Source: Scatophagus argus
Lineage: Eukaryota; Chordata; Actinopteri; Scatophagidae
Assembly (NCBI RefSeq): GCF_020382885.2
Contig: NC_058515.1
Location: 9,469,223-9,533,222 of the forward strand
DNA: 64,000 nucleotides
Direction of reading: 5' to 3'
The notes below the pieces were generated by a model. The model ran no database searches, had not been told where the DNA came from, and was given only the letters and a program-made list of their open reading frames with translations. Every line of letters starts with the position of its first letter. Position 1 is the stretch's first letter. Positions 1 through 13,700 of the stretch are shown in pieces. The translations under genes were made by a program, and so were the position numbers.

Positions 1-281
1 TTTTAACATTATCGATTAATCTCACGTTATCAAATTGTTGCAAATAGTTGGACAGGTTGCATTTCAGTGCTATTTTTAGACTTAAAAGAAGAAATTTTCC
101 TTTCGGTTCCTTCAGTGTTATGTACTGAGTGCCAAGTTGCAAATTGAGTTAAATATGTTTCAGTCTTCGCTTGACTGACAGCTTAGTGTATTCTCAGATC
201 CCCTTTCTAAGAAAGGTGACACATTCTTTCACATTCTTTTCATCAGAAAATGATTTGATTTGTGATAGGCATGTTACGTGA

Positions 282-825
<544 letters not shown>

Positions 826-2489
826 TCCCACTACCACCCCGCCCCACCCCCTCCAACCACTACCAACCTTTCTGAGACCTCCACCATTCATTCATTTAAA
901 TATTAAATCCAGCTCAGCAGCCTAGAGTTCCCAGAGTAAAATATGTCAGATGCACTTTCACCCCCATACATTACCCCTGTCCCATCCATTTATGTCTTTA
1001 TTATTCTGCAGTCTGAATTGTATTTGCCTCCAGTTTTCTTTTCAGTAACGACTTGGGTTCAGTGGTCTCGTGGCCAGTTACTTTTCCAGTGTCATAATTA
1101 ATCATATTTTACTGAAAACAGTGAGAAAGAATAATAAAAAAATGTTAGGCCGTAATTATAGGCATGCCCAGGGTTAGGGGAAGAAAGGCACGCTATATGA
1201 GTTCAAATTAATTCTTACTGACAGTTAAGATAGGTATTAGCTGTTTATTGTTTGCTGGCTTGCAGGGAGACAAAGTGTGTTTTGAGTTTAGGGTAGGAAA
1301 TCGATAGGATCTTCCGGCCAAACGCGGGTTATTTTTGGTATCTGGCAGAATAAAGGATAACTGTTTTGCAGCAGTTCTTTTTCATAGAAAAAGTTGCTAG
1401 GTGATTTTAAAAAAAAATCACCTGGTTCTGAAGTCTGTGAATGGAAATTTAGTGTGCTACCCCATATCTGACCTTTGCAAGGAGTATAATAGAATTCAGA
1501 CTTAACAATCATCCTCTGCTTTCAGTGGTAAGACTATTATGTTGACTGCTTCTATGATTATTGTTGTTATTGTTAATTTTAGATGGCTTAATTTCTAAAG
1601 GTATTGTAAAGCTGAGTGAAATTTTCTTTTTTTTAAGTTTGTCTCCTTTTTTAAGAAAAAAAATATTTGAACTCTGTATACAGCTGCATTACTGGCTCTT
1701 TCTCTCCACTCATGACCATACATGATAAAATGTGATGAAAAACTACCTGTGTTTCGTGTCTTTATTAAATATCTTAGGTCTTATTTATCACAGAATCGCC
1801 AATAAATAAAGATGCTATCATCTGCTTTTTTCCATAGTGATAATTGTTGATTGGGCTGCAAACTGACCAGATGGAACAAACATTTCTCACTCATTAAAGT
1901 CATTTGATTTTATGTATTTGTCTTAGAAGACATTACATTCAATATTCAACACCCCAAATGGGAGTTATAGTCCAGCCTTTGTTTCCGTACTTGCATGGGT
2001 TTGCCTTGTCATCAGCTACTGCAAAGGACATGTGACTTTGAAACTGTGCAAGACCACCCGTGCTTTTATGAGAAGGGAGTTAAGTAAGCATAAGGTCTAA
2101 TTTTTTCCATGAACTTGTTTCAAGCATTATAAAACAAGTCATACATCAGGAAAAATCTGGCATAAGAAAAAGGGAACAACGTTTGTTATTGGCATCTGAA
2201 AGGTTTTGATACACCAGTATGCAACTATTTAAACTCTGATATAATTGCTGTGCTTTGAGAAAAGTCTGAAAACTTTCATATGTGAATGCAATAATTAGCT
2301 TTTGATTGACATGATACATTCCATGTCACAAACTATGTGATGATATGTAAATAAGAGGACATTTTCAAAATCTGCTTTTTAGTGTTGTGTCTGAAAGGGA
2401 TCTTACAACATATCCGTACAGTCTATTAGCAGAAAGGGGAATTTCTAAGTTTACGTTTGAGTCCCGTCAAAATACCAGATAGACAACAG
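826..2489. other. gabarap 3' UTR and gabarap-gps2 intergenic space
   Basis: No gene was recognised. The first part is probably the gabarap 3' UTR: AATAAA hexamers occur at 1133-1138 and, in tandem, at 1801-1810, and the second pair is the likelier transcript end. The rest is AT-rich single-copy-looking DNA up to the gps2 promoter. Short reading frames here have no recognisable protein features. Confidence 0.6.
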
Positions 2490-2545
2490 TTCCCACAATG
2501 CAGCTCGGATGAAACTATCGGAAGTCATTTTTTGTACCGGAAGTG
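2490..2545 (+). promoter_or_regulatory. gps2: gps2 core promoter with ZNF143-like and ETS sites
   Basis: The sequence TTCCCACAATGCAGC at 2490-2504 resembles the ZNF143/Staf consensus. It is followed by two ETS/GABPA-type sites, ATCGGAAGTC at 2517-2526 and ACCGGAAGTG at 2536-2545. This site combination is typical of TATA-less housekeeping promoters. It lies just ahead of a probable noncoding exon whose donor (GTAAGG) starts at 2709. Factor occupancy is inferred from motif resemblance only. Confidence 0.6.
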
Positions 2546-2549
2546 TAAC

Positions 2550-2708
2550 ATTACCGACCGGGCTGAGGAAAACCTTTCCTTCTGTTTATACTCTGGAAAG
2601 AAGTTTTGACTGTATCTTGGCTAGCTGCTCCAGGCACGGTCAGGTCGCCTCAAATTGAAAACCGCTAGACGGATAGGTTCTTTTTAAACGACCCACAACA
2701 AAACAAAA
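2550..2708 (+). other. gps2: gps2 noncoding first exon (5' end approximate)
   Basis: A moderately GC-rich stretch ends in AAAA followed by the donor GTAAGG at 2709. The next acceptor (CCACAACAG) ends at 3099, directly ahead of the exon carrying the gps2 start codon. The 5' boundary is a guess set by the promoter motifs. Confidence 0.5.
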
Positions 2709-3123
2709 GTAAGGTTTCTGTGCTCTTATCACCCCACCACAGCAAAGTAACGTGAACTGAAAAGCTAAAGATGCGCAATGTTAGTGTTGAGCACCAAGCT
2801 AACTCCAGTTAACGTTTGTTTTTGTACATGTATAAAATAGAAATGTTGAGGCTCGTTTGCATGTGCATACGTCCCCACCTTAAAATATATCGCATCCGTT
2901 GACGTATGATACTAAAAGTTGCTGTCAGCTAGCAGCAACCAAAGCAAATAATGCTAAGTTAGCTGTTAGCCGACCATCAGCTAGGCCTATAACCATTGTA
3001 CCCATGGTATGTCTTCTGGTTTTACTACAATTTTACTGTTTAATATACTACAGTTATTCATAGTAACCTTTAACAATTTTTTTAATATATCCACAACAGC
3101 TGGCCCCTCCACTGCCTGTCACC

Positions 3124-5667
3124 ATGCCCGCCCTGCTGGAGAGACCCAAGCTGTCTAACGCGATGGCGAGAGCGCTCCATAAACACATCATGAGGGAGAG
3201 GGAGCGCAAGAGACAAGGTAGGCATATACACCAGTGATAGTGATAGATAGTGATCAAAATTGGATGGAATTGTTGGACAAGACATTAGAACCCTTTTTCA
3301 GTACAGTGTTATATTGTATTTCAATGTCTTTTTCACATTCAGACATATAACTTCAAAAACCTTTCAGGAAAATCAGTTAGATGCCTGCCTTGTGTCGTCG
3401 CATCTTCATTTTTAAGTAAGGTGTTTGAATGTGTTTTCCACCACTGAACAAGATGAATATCATTTTTCAGAGGAGGAGGAGGTGGACAAAATGATGGAGC
3501 AGAAGATGAAGGAGGAGGAAGAGAGGAAGAGAACAAAAGAAATAGAGGAGAGGATGTCTTTGGAGGAAACCAAAGAGCAGGTCTGTAAATGATAAAAACA
3601 CAAACAGCTTAGAATTTTGACATTTTTACTGCAGTCTGTGCTTATGTTTTCTTGTACTGTGATTTCCAACTCAAAACCTCAGGTTATGAAAATGGGAGAA
3701 AAACTACAGGGACTCCAAGAAGAGAAACACCAGCTCTTCTTGCAGCTCAAGAAAGTACTTCATGAGGAGGAAAAGAGGCGCAGAAAGGAGCAGAGGTAGT
3801 CAAGATGCCACTGCTTTTGTTTTCTAATTCAGTACACATTGCATGACAGTAAGCCCAGAAGTTAATTTAAGTATTTTTGGCATTCAGTTGCATTGTGGTG
3901 CCTTCTGTCATTTTTAGTGATATCACAACACTGACATCAGCCAGCTACCAGTCCAGCCTGCCCATGCATGCAGGGCAGCACCTCCTCAGCATTCAAGGTA
4001 AGGCACTTACAGTATTATGTATCACCTGTTGTCTGGAAAATTGTCAATATCCTTTTAATATTATTTGTATTAGCCAACTGATCCTTGTCGTTGCTTTTCT
4101 CAGGCAGTCCTGTCAGCCACAGTCGACCTGGTGCGCTGCTCGGAGAACGTAGCAAACAGTTGTTCCCAGCTGCTGTGATTCCAGTGAGTAAAAGAATATT
4201 TGCCACAGATACTTATGCATTGGCCGTATGTAGTAGTATAGACAAATGGTAATATGTATTTGGTTCACTGAGTGCGGATTTAAACACCATTATTGCATAT
4301 TTCAGTGTTCACCCTCACGCTCCTCCTTCTTTTAGGCACGTCACTATCAGACACCAGGGTTCAGCTCGGGCTCAGCAGAGCATGGACAGTTCAGCGGTGG
4401 CCAGGGAGTCCATGAGCCCTATGGAGTTGCTCAGGCCCAGCATCCCTCCACCTACGCTCCTGGACCATCTGTACCTGTCAGTTTCGCAAGCAGCTCTCAG
4501 ATCAGAGGTGAAGAGCATGTCTGAGAAAGTGGCAGTGATCCATCTAATATAAGAAGATATGCACATGAAAAGAAAAGAAAACAAGACTTCTTTTCAAACT
4601 TTGTAAACTGGATATGAATTCCCTAATTCAGTCCTCTTTTAGTCTGGCTTATGCTGACTTTTTGTGCATGTTGCGGCTTAGTCAGATCAACAATCTGATC
4701 TGCATGAAAGTGGGATGCAGTGGTTGTAATAAGTTGCTTTCGGTCTCCGACAGGTGCCTCTGCGTTTCAGGCCATGCAGTACCTCCCACACCAGCAGCCT
4801 GGCTACCCTGTCCACAGTCACTTCACCTCCCAGCCTGGTCAGTTCCTCTGTTGTCATCATCCATGTGTTCTCACTGTTGTTTCATTAGAAAAGACTTATT
4901 TTGACTTTTAATAACCACCAAATATCCATTATATAGGCTCTGTATTTGATGTTAATTATTGTTGGCTTATAAATTAGTATTGTTATGGGGAATATAAATC
5001 TCTGTGTCTTGTGCAGGATACATTCCTGGAGCAGGAATACCCCTCCAGAAGCAGCTTGAACATGCCAACCAACAGTCAGGCTTCACTGATGCAGTAAGAT
5101 CATTTGACATGCTTTGCCTTCATTTTTCAACAGTTAGTGAATTCCAAATAGAGGGACTGTGTTTAAAGTCATGACTTCCTGATCTGATCTATGTTTTTGT
5201 TGTGTCTCGATGTTCTCGCAGGGTGCTTTAAGGCCTATGCATCCTCCAGCCATGCATCCTTCTGCTCCAGGACTGCTGCCCACACCGTCGATGGCGGTCC
5301 AGATTCCCACAGCAAAGGTAAATCCCCAAAGCTCACACAGCTCTTTTAAATTCACAGTTTTCCTACCTTGAGGGCAATGATGCCAAAACGTACTTCAACA
5401 TTGCATACCGCTCAGGTGTTTTATTTAAACTTTACAGCTGACCTTTCAAACTGCATCCACGTATTTATACTTTACTGTGAAATGCTTCCTAAATCTTTTC
5501 TCTGACACAACAGTTTCATCACCAAACACTGACAGTTGTGATTTCACCATATGGTGCCATGTTTCCATCTGCAGTCCCCGTTTCAGAGCTCTCCCCAGGG
5601 TGCTCCTCGCCACAGCTTCCTCCCCCACAGCCAGAGTGGGCAGAGGTTCTATCACCATGGCAAGTAA
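3124..5667 (+). CDS. gps2: G protein pathway suppressor 2 (NCoR/SMRT-HDAC3 corepressor subunit)
   Basis: Nuclear subunit of the NCoR/SMRT-HDAC3 corepressor complex; the family also restrains JNK and ubiquitin signalling. Ten coding exons: 3124-3217, 3471-3580, 3683-3795, 3918-3997, 4104-4183, 4336-4507, 4754-4837, 5017-5093, 5222-5317 and 5575-5667, giving 332 aa (human about 327). The N-terminus MPALLERPKLSNAMARALH is diagnostic. Residues about 20-105 form a highly charged Glu/Lys/Arg coiled coil (KRQEEEEVDKMMEQKMKEE; EEKHQLFLQLKKVLHEEEKR), the part that contacts NCoR/SMRT and TBL1 in the human protein. The rest is a low-complexity Gln/Pro/Ser/His tail with the conserved blocks LQKQLEHANQQSGF and LRPMHP, ending QRFYHHGK as in human. 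The start is the first ATG after the acceptor at 3099, in an ACCATG context. Confidence 0.96.
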
Positions 5668-8057
5668 CTCACAATGACCTTCGCTGTTGCTGAGATTTCT
5701 GCAGCTTCGCTCAACGATTTTGGAGAAATGTTTGGACGAGGAATGGATCGACTTCTTGTTAGGCTGGATTTTGCCATATCATTTATTTTAATTCCTGTAT
5801 GGTATCTTGTTTTGACTTTGTTAACAAGCGATCAGCAGTCCTCGTGCTTATGTGCTTCTGACCCCCCCCCCCCCCCCCAAGTAATGTTAATTTGTAAAAT
5901 AGACTATTTTACCTACATTGTAAAGCCATTCTGGAGGTGCACTACAATGTTAATATCTTGTAAAAAGCAAAACCAGCATGAACCAGAGCTTATTCTTTGT
6001 ATACTAATGTTCGTAATAAGATATTCAGCATCATGTAGTAGCTGAATTTTAAACACATGAATCAAATCAATATGTTTTTACTGAGGTCACGTGTGCACTG
6101 ATGTAACTGAATGACTCCTGGTTGATCACATTAGAACCATTAGGGTTAATTACCACAAACTGAATCAAGATGACCATTTTTCTGACATGGGAGGATTTCC
6201 ATTGTTTTGTGCTGTCCTCTTTCACAGCATAACCTCTCTGCTTTTTCTCAGATCTGTTTGTTGCTAAATAAAATATAAATGCAAACGCCACATCCACCAG
6301 TTTGTCATCTTTATTCTTGTTTTTGGCCATGGAGACATTCTGCACAGTTTGGACTTGTTGTATGAGCACAAAGTAAGGATACCAAACTGCCACAACTTGT
6401 TTGCCTCCAGAACCGAGAGTATGCCGAATAACACTGCACTCATTTCTCCAAACCGCTCTGTGTGAAGGCCCACTCTGAGAGCCCCTGCAAAGGGGTTTTT
6501 AAGGAGTGGGTGAAATTAAATTGAGGTTTGGCAGAAGGACTTTTTTCTTTTCAACAGATTAGAATTTGTGTGTTTTCTTGAAGCAGGGTTTTGTTTCCTT
6601 TTGACACTTGAAATCGTCAAGACAAAAAGAAACTGAACCTTGGTGTGCCATGTTGGTAACCTTTGCTTTAATGGACAAATTTCAGGTGACAAACGTCAAC
6701 AGAATAATGCAGATATAGGAGTTGAAGCCCTTCATAAAACAGGGGAACATATAAAAAAAACTAAACAGTTGTGACATTATCACCGCCTTTCGTTCCCCTG
6801 ATGGTAGGTAGCTACTGAATATTTGTAGACCTACTCAGTCCTTAGTGAGAGACCTTCCTTCATGACCGTTTTTTTTTTTTAACCTTTTTACACCTGCAAG
6901 GAATCAGATGTGGCTTTTTTAATCTATACATATACATAGAGAATGTTTGTTTACTGTTTACTGTGACATTTCCAATTATTTATTAAAGTTCTCTTCCTGA
7001 TTGAACCTAAAGGTCAGAAAACAGAATAAGGGAGAGTATGAAAAACCAAGACAAAAAGAAAGAAAAAAGAGGGAGAATAGCATTGACGAGGCAAAATCCC
7101 CTCCTTTTCCCCAGGTCCAGTGCATCTGGTTTGCCCCTGAAACAGAATTACAAGGGGAAGGAACGAGAAGAAAGAGGAAAGCAAAGTCAGAGAAGGAAGA
7201 TGCTAAAGAAACAAAAAATAAACTCAAGAGAAATCTATTTTAATGAGACAGTGTTTAAACTAGCCTCTGCAAAGAAAACATTGCACAACCAACAGTTTTA
7301 AACATGTTTTTTTTTCTTCTTGTGAACACCTCTACAGGCCCACACTCTGCAGGTGACAACGTGCATAAAACAGTCTGACCTAACCATAACAACAGCAATG
7401 CTTACAGGCCGTTTCTTAAAAGAAGAAGGGGTGTACAGGAAGCAACTTTTTAGATCAGGCTGTAAAGTGCAACCCACGGGGGGGGGGGACAAAAAAAATA
7501 AACAATTGGTCAAAAATACAATATAAACCATAAGCTTTCATTTATATGTCATAGTGCTACATAAAAAGATACACATGCTCATATTAGTGTTAACATGAAA
7601 AAGAAGTACACGAAGGGTAGGCAAATCCGCAAATTTTAAGTGGAAATGGAATTAACACTCAAATTTTCAAACAATAACCGAATTACATTTTGTCAATTAG
7701 AAATCTTGAAATTTCTGCTGATCACTAACGTCCAGTTCAAACAAATATATACACAAAAGTCATTATGCAACGCAGCACTATGGAAAAACATCAATATTTC
7801 CAGTATTGTGGATATGCATAACTGTGAATAACATCTTAAATTTTTTTGTATATAATACCAAAGATAAAATCTAAACAATCAAACAGCCTTGGATATTGTT
7901 GATTGGAGTTGCCTTCCCCTTGATCCACTGATGAACGTTAAGCTGTACATGTACATGACATAACACACACTTGCACTGGCATGGCACATGCTGGTGGGGC
8001 GCGAGGTCGAGCTGCGTGTCGATTAGCGGCTGTGGCTCTGTATTTACCTGCAGTGAC
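5668..8057. other. Convergent 3' UTRs of gps2 (+) and eif5a (-)
   Basis: There is no coding gene here. The gps2 3' UTR runs right from 5668, with an AATAAA at 6267-6272. The eif5a 3' UTR runs left from 8057; its likely poly(A) signal on the minus strand is the TTTATT at 6979-6984. The two genes therefore end within roughly 0.7 kb of each other. A run of 17 C lies at 5862-5878 and a G-rich run near 7479-7488. The reading frames in this stretch (for example 5674-6045 on +) are chance. Confidence 0.6.
5862..5878 (+). repeat. Poly-C tract (17 C)
   Basis: An uninterrupted run of 17 cytosines in the gps2 3' UTR. Such tracts are length-unstable and can bind poly(C)-binding proteins in RNA; any role here is unknown. 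Confidence 0.9.
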
Positions 8058-11000
8058 TTATTTACCCAAGGCTTTGATGCCAATTGCAGCTTCTTCATCC
8101 ATTGCATTTAGAACGGTGATCTGAAAGAGTGCAGAGGAGTTCAGTGTTTTAACCCAGAGGTCTTAACCTGCCGCACAGTGGGACAAATCTGACCCACCAA
8201 TCAATTTTTACAGGTTTTATTTCGAGCAAAGCAGGAAAATCTGAGCATAAAAATAACGTGATCATTCATTTTACATTTACTAAGCTGCACCTTAGTAGTA
8301 CAACTTGTCACCGTGAAATACTTTAGGATGGACTAACTGTATTCTGATTTACTGAAGTACACCACATCTGGGAGAGGAAAGCCATGTTCCATGAGGAATT
8401 ACGGTACTCCACTCGACATGTTACACAGTATGTTAGGCACAAGGGATGGAAGTAGCAAAGTCAAGTTTAGCTCGTCTTGTGCATCGTTGTGATTACAATT
8501 TCGAAACGAAGCTGAGAACAAGTGCCATGTAGAATTGAGAAGCTTGAGCTGCTTGACTGTATGTCCTACTGCAATCACCAGGCAATGCTGAAAACATTAG
8601 ATTAGTTGATGCACTGAAAATTATTCTAAACTGTGAAGATTTGATCTCTTTGGCGTCTGTTTTAAATCAAATTCAATATCTAATACATTTTCACAATTCT
8701 TAGTAAGAGTAATTTGAGTAATTCATGATACTCCCCTCCAAGTCGTCTTATAGACACCACCAAGAACATGATGGGTGTCCCTCCTAGTTCCAGAACAGAA
8801 ACATACAGAAGCAAGTGTTCGGTGAAGGGACAGTACTGACCAGGATCTCCTCTCCGGCTTCGTTCTTGCTCTCTATCTCTTTGCCCAGGTCTCCCTCGGG
8901 AATCTTCAGGTCCTCTCTCACCTCACCACTGTCCTGGAGCAGGGACAGGTAGCCATCTTGGATCCCAATCAGCTGGAAGAAGGGACACAAGAGAAAAGAG
9001 TAATCTGACACAGTATTTTGATACATGCAGGTGTTATCTTTATCCTCTTTTTCCCCGATCGTGAACGACTGTATACATGACCCTCCTGACATACGAGCAT
9101 ATGGGAGCACTGAGGCTGTACGATTTCACCTCAACAGGAAATCCTACACCAAATTGTTTTTCAATTTGGCAGGCTGCAGGCCTGTTTCAAACAAGCGGGT
9201 ATGATTGTTGTTACTATTCAATAGCCTCTTTAGTTGTCCATCAGGTTTTCGGTCTCGCTCTCCCTAAACAGGGCGTAACCAAGAGGAAGAAAGCCCGCAG
9301 AAACTCACTTGTATCGTTTCCTATGAATTACACAGTGATTCTGAGACTAAACTGCCAAGCATTTTACTCTTTAGCTGCTAAATCTTCACAATTTGACCAT
9401 GATGCATGCTTCTAACAGTCATTTATAGATTAACACAGAGCATTTACAAAAACACAGCCAGCGGTTTTCTCTGACAGTAGGACCAGTTGCTTCTCTTTCC
9501 TTCTTTGTGCGTTAATGACTGCAAAGCTGTTCTCATAAAATAACTCTTGGCTGCTGGGGTGCATTTAGCAGTTGGATGATTACTTGAAAAAGCCCCATGA
9601 TTATTAGTCAGCTATGTAGAAATGTCTCTGGACCTCTTGTGCTTATTAAGACCAAAACAAATCTGTTAATATTACTGTGATATCTGAGACGTGATTCTTA
9701 ATTAAACTCATTCCCCACATTCCACTAAAACTCCCTCATCATCTTACATTTCCTTACACCCTAAGAGGATGGAGCCCTGGTTTTCTACTCTTTAATGGTG
9801 TGTAAAACAATCTTTCTTATTAGATTGTAATTTGTACATATGAACCACACTGTGGTTTAAGAATATAATTGATAAGAAGCTACTGTAACAGCAGTCAAGA
9901 CCTCTAAATGATCTCTTCAGTCCTCCAGCTGTCTCACCTGGTAATCCATTCTCTTGATGTTGGGGACGTCCATGTTGTGGGTGGAAGGACAAATATCTTC
10001 ATACTTCTTACCAGAGAAGATGTCGATACCAACCAAGTGGACCTGCACAAGCACAAAATGCACAGACAGGCTGAACAATCAGCTTTGCAGTGCATCCAAA
10101 AACAAAATATTTGCTCACAGATTTCAACTGCTTTAAAATATTCAATGTTCAATGTGTAAAACAATGCTTGAGTTACCTCCCGTCCTTTAAAAAAAGGTAG
10201 TTGGCTATTAATAAGTATGCCACGTGTATCATGCTCAACCCAACATTATAAAACTATTTTACCTTAAAGATGTTGCCACACCTTGTTTTGAAACCGGGAG
10301 TATATCCCCACAAAGAACACTTTGTTTGGACACCTATGAACACAGCGATCGCACTTAGACATGGGACCAAACAAGCAGGCCAAGATCGCCAAGAAAGGGT
10401 GGCGTCTGCTCACTTCCAGTCGAATCCTGTGGCGGTTTGTTTGTAGTTTGAACTAATTTTTAAAAAATACATTACGCCAAGCCAAGTGAAACTTTATACT
10501 TCCACTTATCAAAGTGTTATAGATGTTATGCCAGTCGCCTTGGTCTCTGTCCATCAGTGTTTGTTTTGGTCTAATTTCACATACTACTGGATTCATACGA
10601 AGCTTTTAGACGTACTGAAAAAAAATCTCAAATATCGTTTGAGCCTCCTAAACAGCATGTTAGTATAGAATTTTGAACACAGCAAGTCTGAAGCTGTTTG
10701 GTTACATGATGGTTTACTGTAAAAACTCCTCATAATTCTGACTTAAGTAGGCTCGAGCTCCAGAGACACATGTGGAAAATCTGACCAAAGAACACACACT
10801 TCTTTTCTGTCCGCTGTAATCAGATTATGCAAAACAATTACAGCCATGTTTCTGTTCAACCAAACTATATTTATCACAGCCACGGGCCTTTGGCTGAAAT
10901 AAAAAACATCACGCTTCATACTTTTAGGGGACCTGTTAGAAATCAGAGGACGCAGGCTATTGCTCCCTGGCGTTTTTGGATGAAGATGTACGAGTGATGA

Positions 11001-11625
11001 CTGATGATGTTTTCCAGTGTATAAACTTCAAGTGACAGTTGACCGAAGTCATTGTGCTTCTGCAGGAGCCTAGGGCTGTTGCCAAGTGACTACATTTAAG
11101 TATCTGCTCTGGATAACGCATGAGTAATTGTGTGCTGCTCTGAAAATGCAAATAATACCGGGAAAATAACACCAAGACCTGCTCTGACCTCTTCCCCAAG
11201 AACTGCTTATTGCGAATTTGATTCAAAGTAATGCATTCACAACACATGCACACGGATGGATATCCATATTTAAGTAAGTGGTGTATAAGTGAAATACAAT
11301 CTGAAACTGCAGGGGCACCCAATCGCAAAAAATACTAATTCTTGCATAACGTTGTTTTCAACATAAATTATAAGACATATACTTTTCCAAATACTATTAC
11401 CCTGCCAAAATGTACTTTATCTACATTGTGTACATTAGCACGTCAACATTTGCTGACCTTAGCGTGGCCGTGCTTGCCAGTCTTGGAGGTGGACATCTCA
11501 ACGATCTTGCATGGTCGTCCTTTCAGCACAACAAAGCCATTTTTACGCAGAGCCGAGCACTGCATGGGGTAGGTGGCGGACGCGCCGGCATCACCTGTCT
11601 GGAAGTCCAGCTCTGCATCTGCCAT
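8058..11625 (-). CDS. eif5a: Eukaryotic translation factor eIF5A
   Basis: Hypusine-containing factor that promotes peptide-bond formation and termination at stalled ribosomes. Four coding exons, in transcript order: 11625-11458, 10042-9938, 8972-8841 and 8120-8058, total 155 aa (human eIF5A 154). The N-terminus is [20 protein letters not shown]. The hypusination loop [12 protein letters not shown] lies at residues about 45-56 with the modified Lys at about 50. It is followed by [20 protein letters not shown] and an OB-fold C-terminal domain ([20 protein letters not shown]). The gene ends [20 protein letters not shown] and then ALGK. All introns fall between codons (phase 0). The start codon lies a few bases inside its exon, whose acceptor is at 11631-11632, so a separate 5' UTR exon is expected. 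Whether this is the eif5a or eif5a2 copy rests on synteny with ybx2 and gps2. Confidence 0.96.
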
Positions 11626-13612
11626 GCCTGCTGTGGAGGTCAACACACACAAAGCAGACATTCATAAGTGACTGAGAAATAGGACAGCAGGTACAAATAC
11701 CAATGGAGTCAGAAAACACAATGAAAGTGACTTAATATTGTGTCATATGATCAGATTTTATCTAGGAAAACAATGATGATGCTATTAGTGATGCTATTTT
11801 CCACAATTTATGCATTGTTCTTAGTGAAGTGAGTACTTAATTTCTTTACTAACAATGGGCAACAGTTGAAATTTGTGTATACAAAAGCAAAATAGTAAAT
11901 ACCTTTATAATGAATAAATAAGACCGCAAGTCTGACAATCATTGACATTAATGACTTTTTCACTGACTTTATCACAAAATAAACAATTTAGATTAACTAT
12001 TAGCAGCCACATGAAAAACACCATAAAACATGTTGTAATATTTGGCTTTAGCATCATATTCTTACTCAGTTAACCAAAGCTGACTTGAGTATTTACTTTC
12101 AGGTATAACCCATCTTTAGAGTGGTAAGGAGCTTTATGGATTTTTATGTCGCAGAAATAGTATTTTTTCAACAGAGACGAGAATCCACTGCTGCCTGTCA
12201 GTTTCTCATCAGAACAAGATAGAAATGTCAGAGTTGGCAGGTGATGCCAAATCAAACTTTAAGGGGTGTGGAGGAAATTACACTTTGAATGGACACTACT
12301 GAGCGCAGGGCAGAGCAATGCAGCCGAGCAGACGGGGCTAAATAAAGAAACAGAGACAAGGCACCTGTTAGCCGAACCAAGCCCAGTCCTACTGTGCAAA
12401 GTTATCATAAAATTACCACAAATTAGAGGTCATAATCGGACTCTAATATCTCGATTAAGTTTTACTCATGAATGCTGACAAACTATGCGTCCTAAGCTAG
12501 TTACCCAAACTTTTACAAGTACCGTTGGCCGTGATGTCCCGGTGGTCCAGCCTGCCACGAGTACATTATAACTAACAGTTAACTACAGAAAGTTAAGCAA
12601 CTGACTCACACTATTCAGTGGCAAACAAAGATGTTCATCAAAGATATAGTTGAGGAAAAACTGCAGAGACTGAAATTGCGGACTCCACTGCTCAATTAGG
12701 TCGGCTGGTCACCGGGTGAAACGTTTAACCAGGGCCGTTAATCCGCGCTGATGACCCATAAATCAAATTTCAAGCAGGCGTCTCCGGTCGTGACTCCTTT
12801 GACTGCCTCCCATGTCGTAAACCGAGCACAAAACGTTAAACTGGAGCGAAACGAAGCGCTCAGTCACACCCCGGGAACAGTGCGCGGTACAGTTTTGTCA
12901 GCAGCGCTGGAAAGACGAGGCTAACTGCGGCCTAGTACCACGTACAACGGCCCGCCGTCGATAACATGGTGACTGCACTCAGGCCGAGGCCCTTATGATG
13001 AAGAAATTGAAGTTCAGAAGGCAAAACGACAACCTTTAAGGCACTCACGACATCAATGTGGTCCTTTCTATAAACCACCCTGATCATTTAAACCCCGTGC
13101 TGGCCATTATCACGGCCACAGATATGGAAAATTGATTGAATTTTGGCCCGCTTGTGTACAGTAATGACTAAGCTAATACTCGTGATGGCTTCGGCGTGCA
13201 CCGACCTATTGAGGAGACCAAGTTATAGCAATTAGTTTAATCATGCTGTTTGTGGAGTTAGTGCCAGTGACAGATGTGTGAAAGCAATAAAAGTCTTTCT
13301 CAATGTATTTGGCAAAGTGTCGGTGGGTTTGCAAACTTTAAAAAAAATCAGAAAGGGGTATTTTAAAATTGGGTATTTTACCATTTTAGCTAACAAGTCA
13401 GAATGAAGGTACCGTTAGAATGCGGTATGAGCTATCAGATTTGCCGATAGCCCGCTGGTAAAGCAGACCGCTATTATTACAATGGATGCGTTTAGTTAAA
13501 TGGGAAATCACAATACAGCTTGGTCTATGCTTCAGACAGACATGTGCATAGGATAGGATCTGCTCAGGCGCAAACACGCCCCGTGTATTGGGTGTTTTCA
13601 TAAGAAACTTAC

Positions 13613-13700
13613 CCTAGTGATAAAGTCGCTGCTCTCTTTTGTTATTTATGAGCCTTTCTCCCGTTAATTCCGCCCCCTCTTTGCCTCCCTGTATCCGAGC
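13613..13700 (-). other. eif5a: Probable noncoding first exon of eif5a (upstream end not defined)
   Basis: On the minus strand a consensus donor (GTAAGT) occupies 13607-13612, preceded by exon-like GC-balanced sequence. A donor here would join to the acceptor at 11631-11632, leaving an intron of about 2 kb. The transcription start is not visible; the GC-richer DNA up to about 13900 is the likely promoter. Confidence 0.45.

Noticed and set aside
5674-6045. 123-aa open frame on the plus strand after gps2
   Set aside because: It begins just after the gps2 stop in the 3' UTR, runs through a 17-base C tract and has no domain or codon signal.
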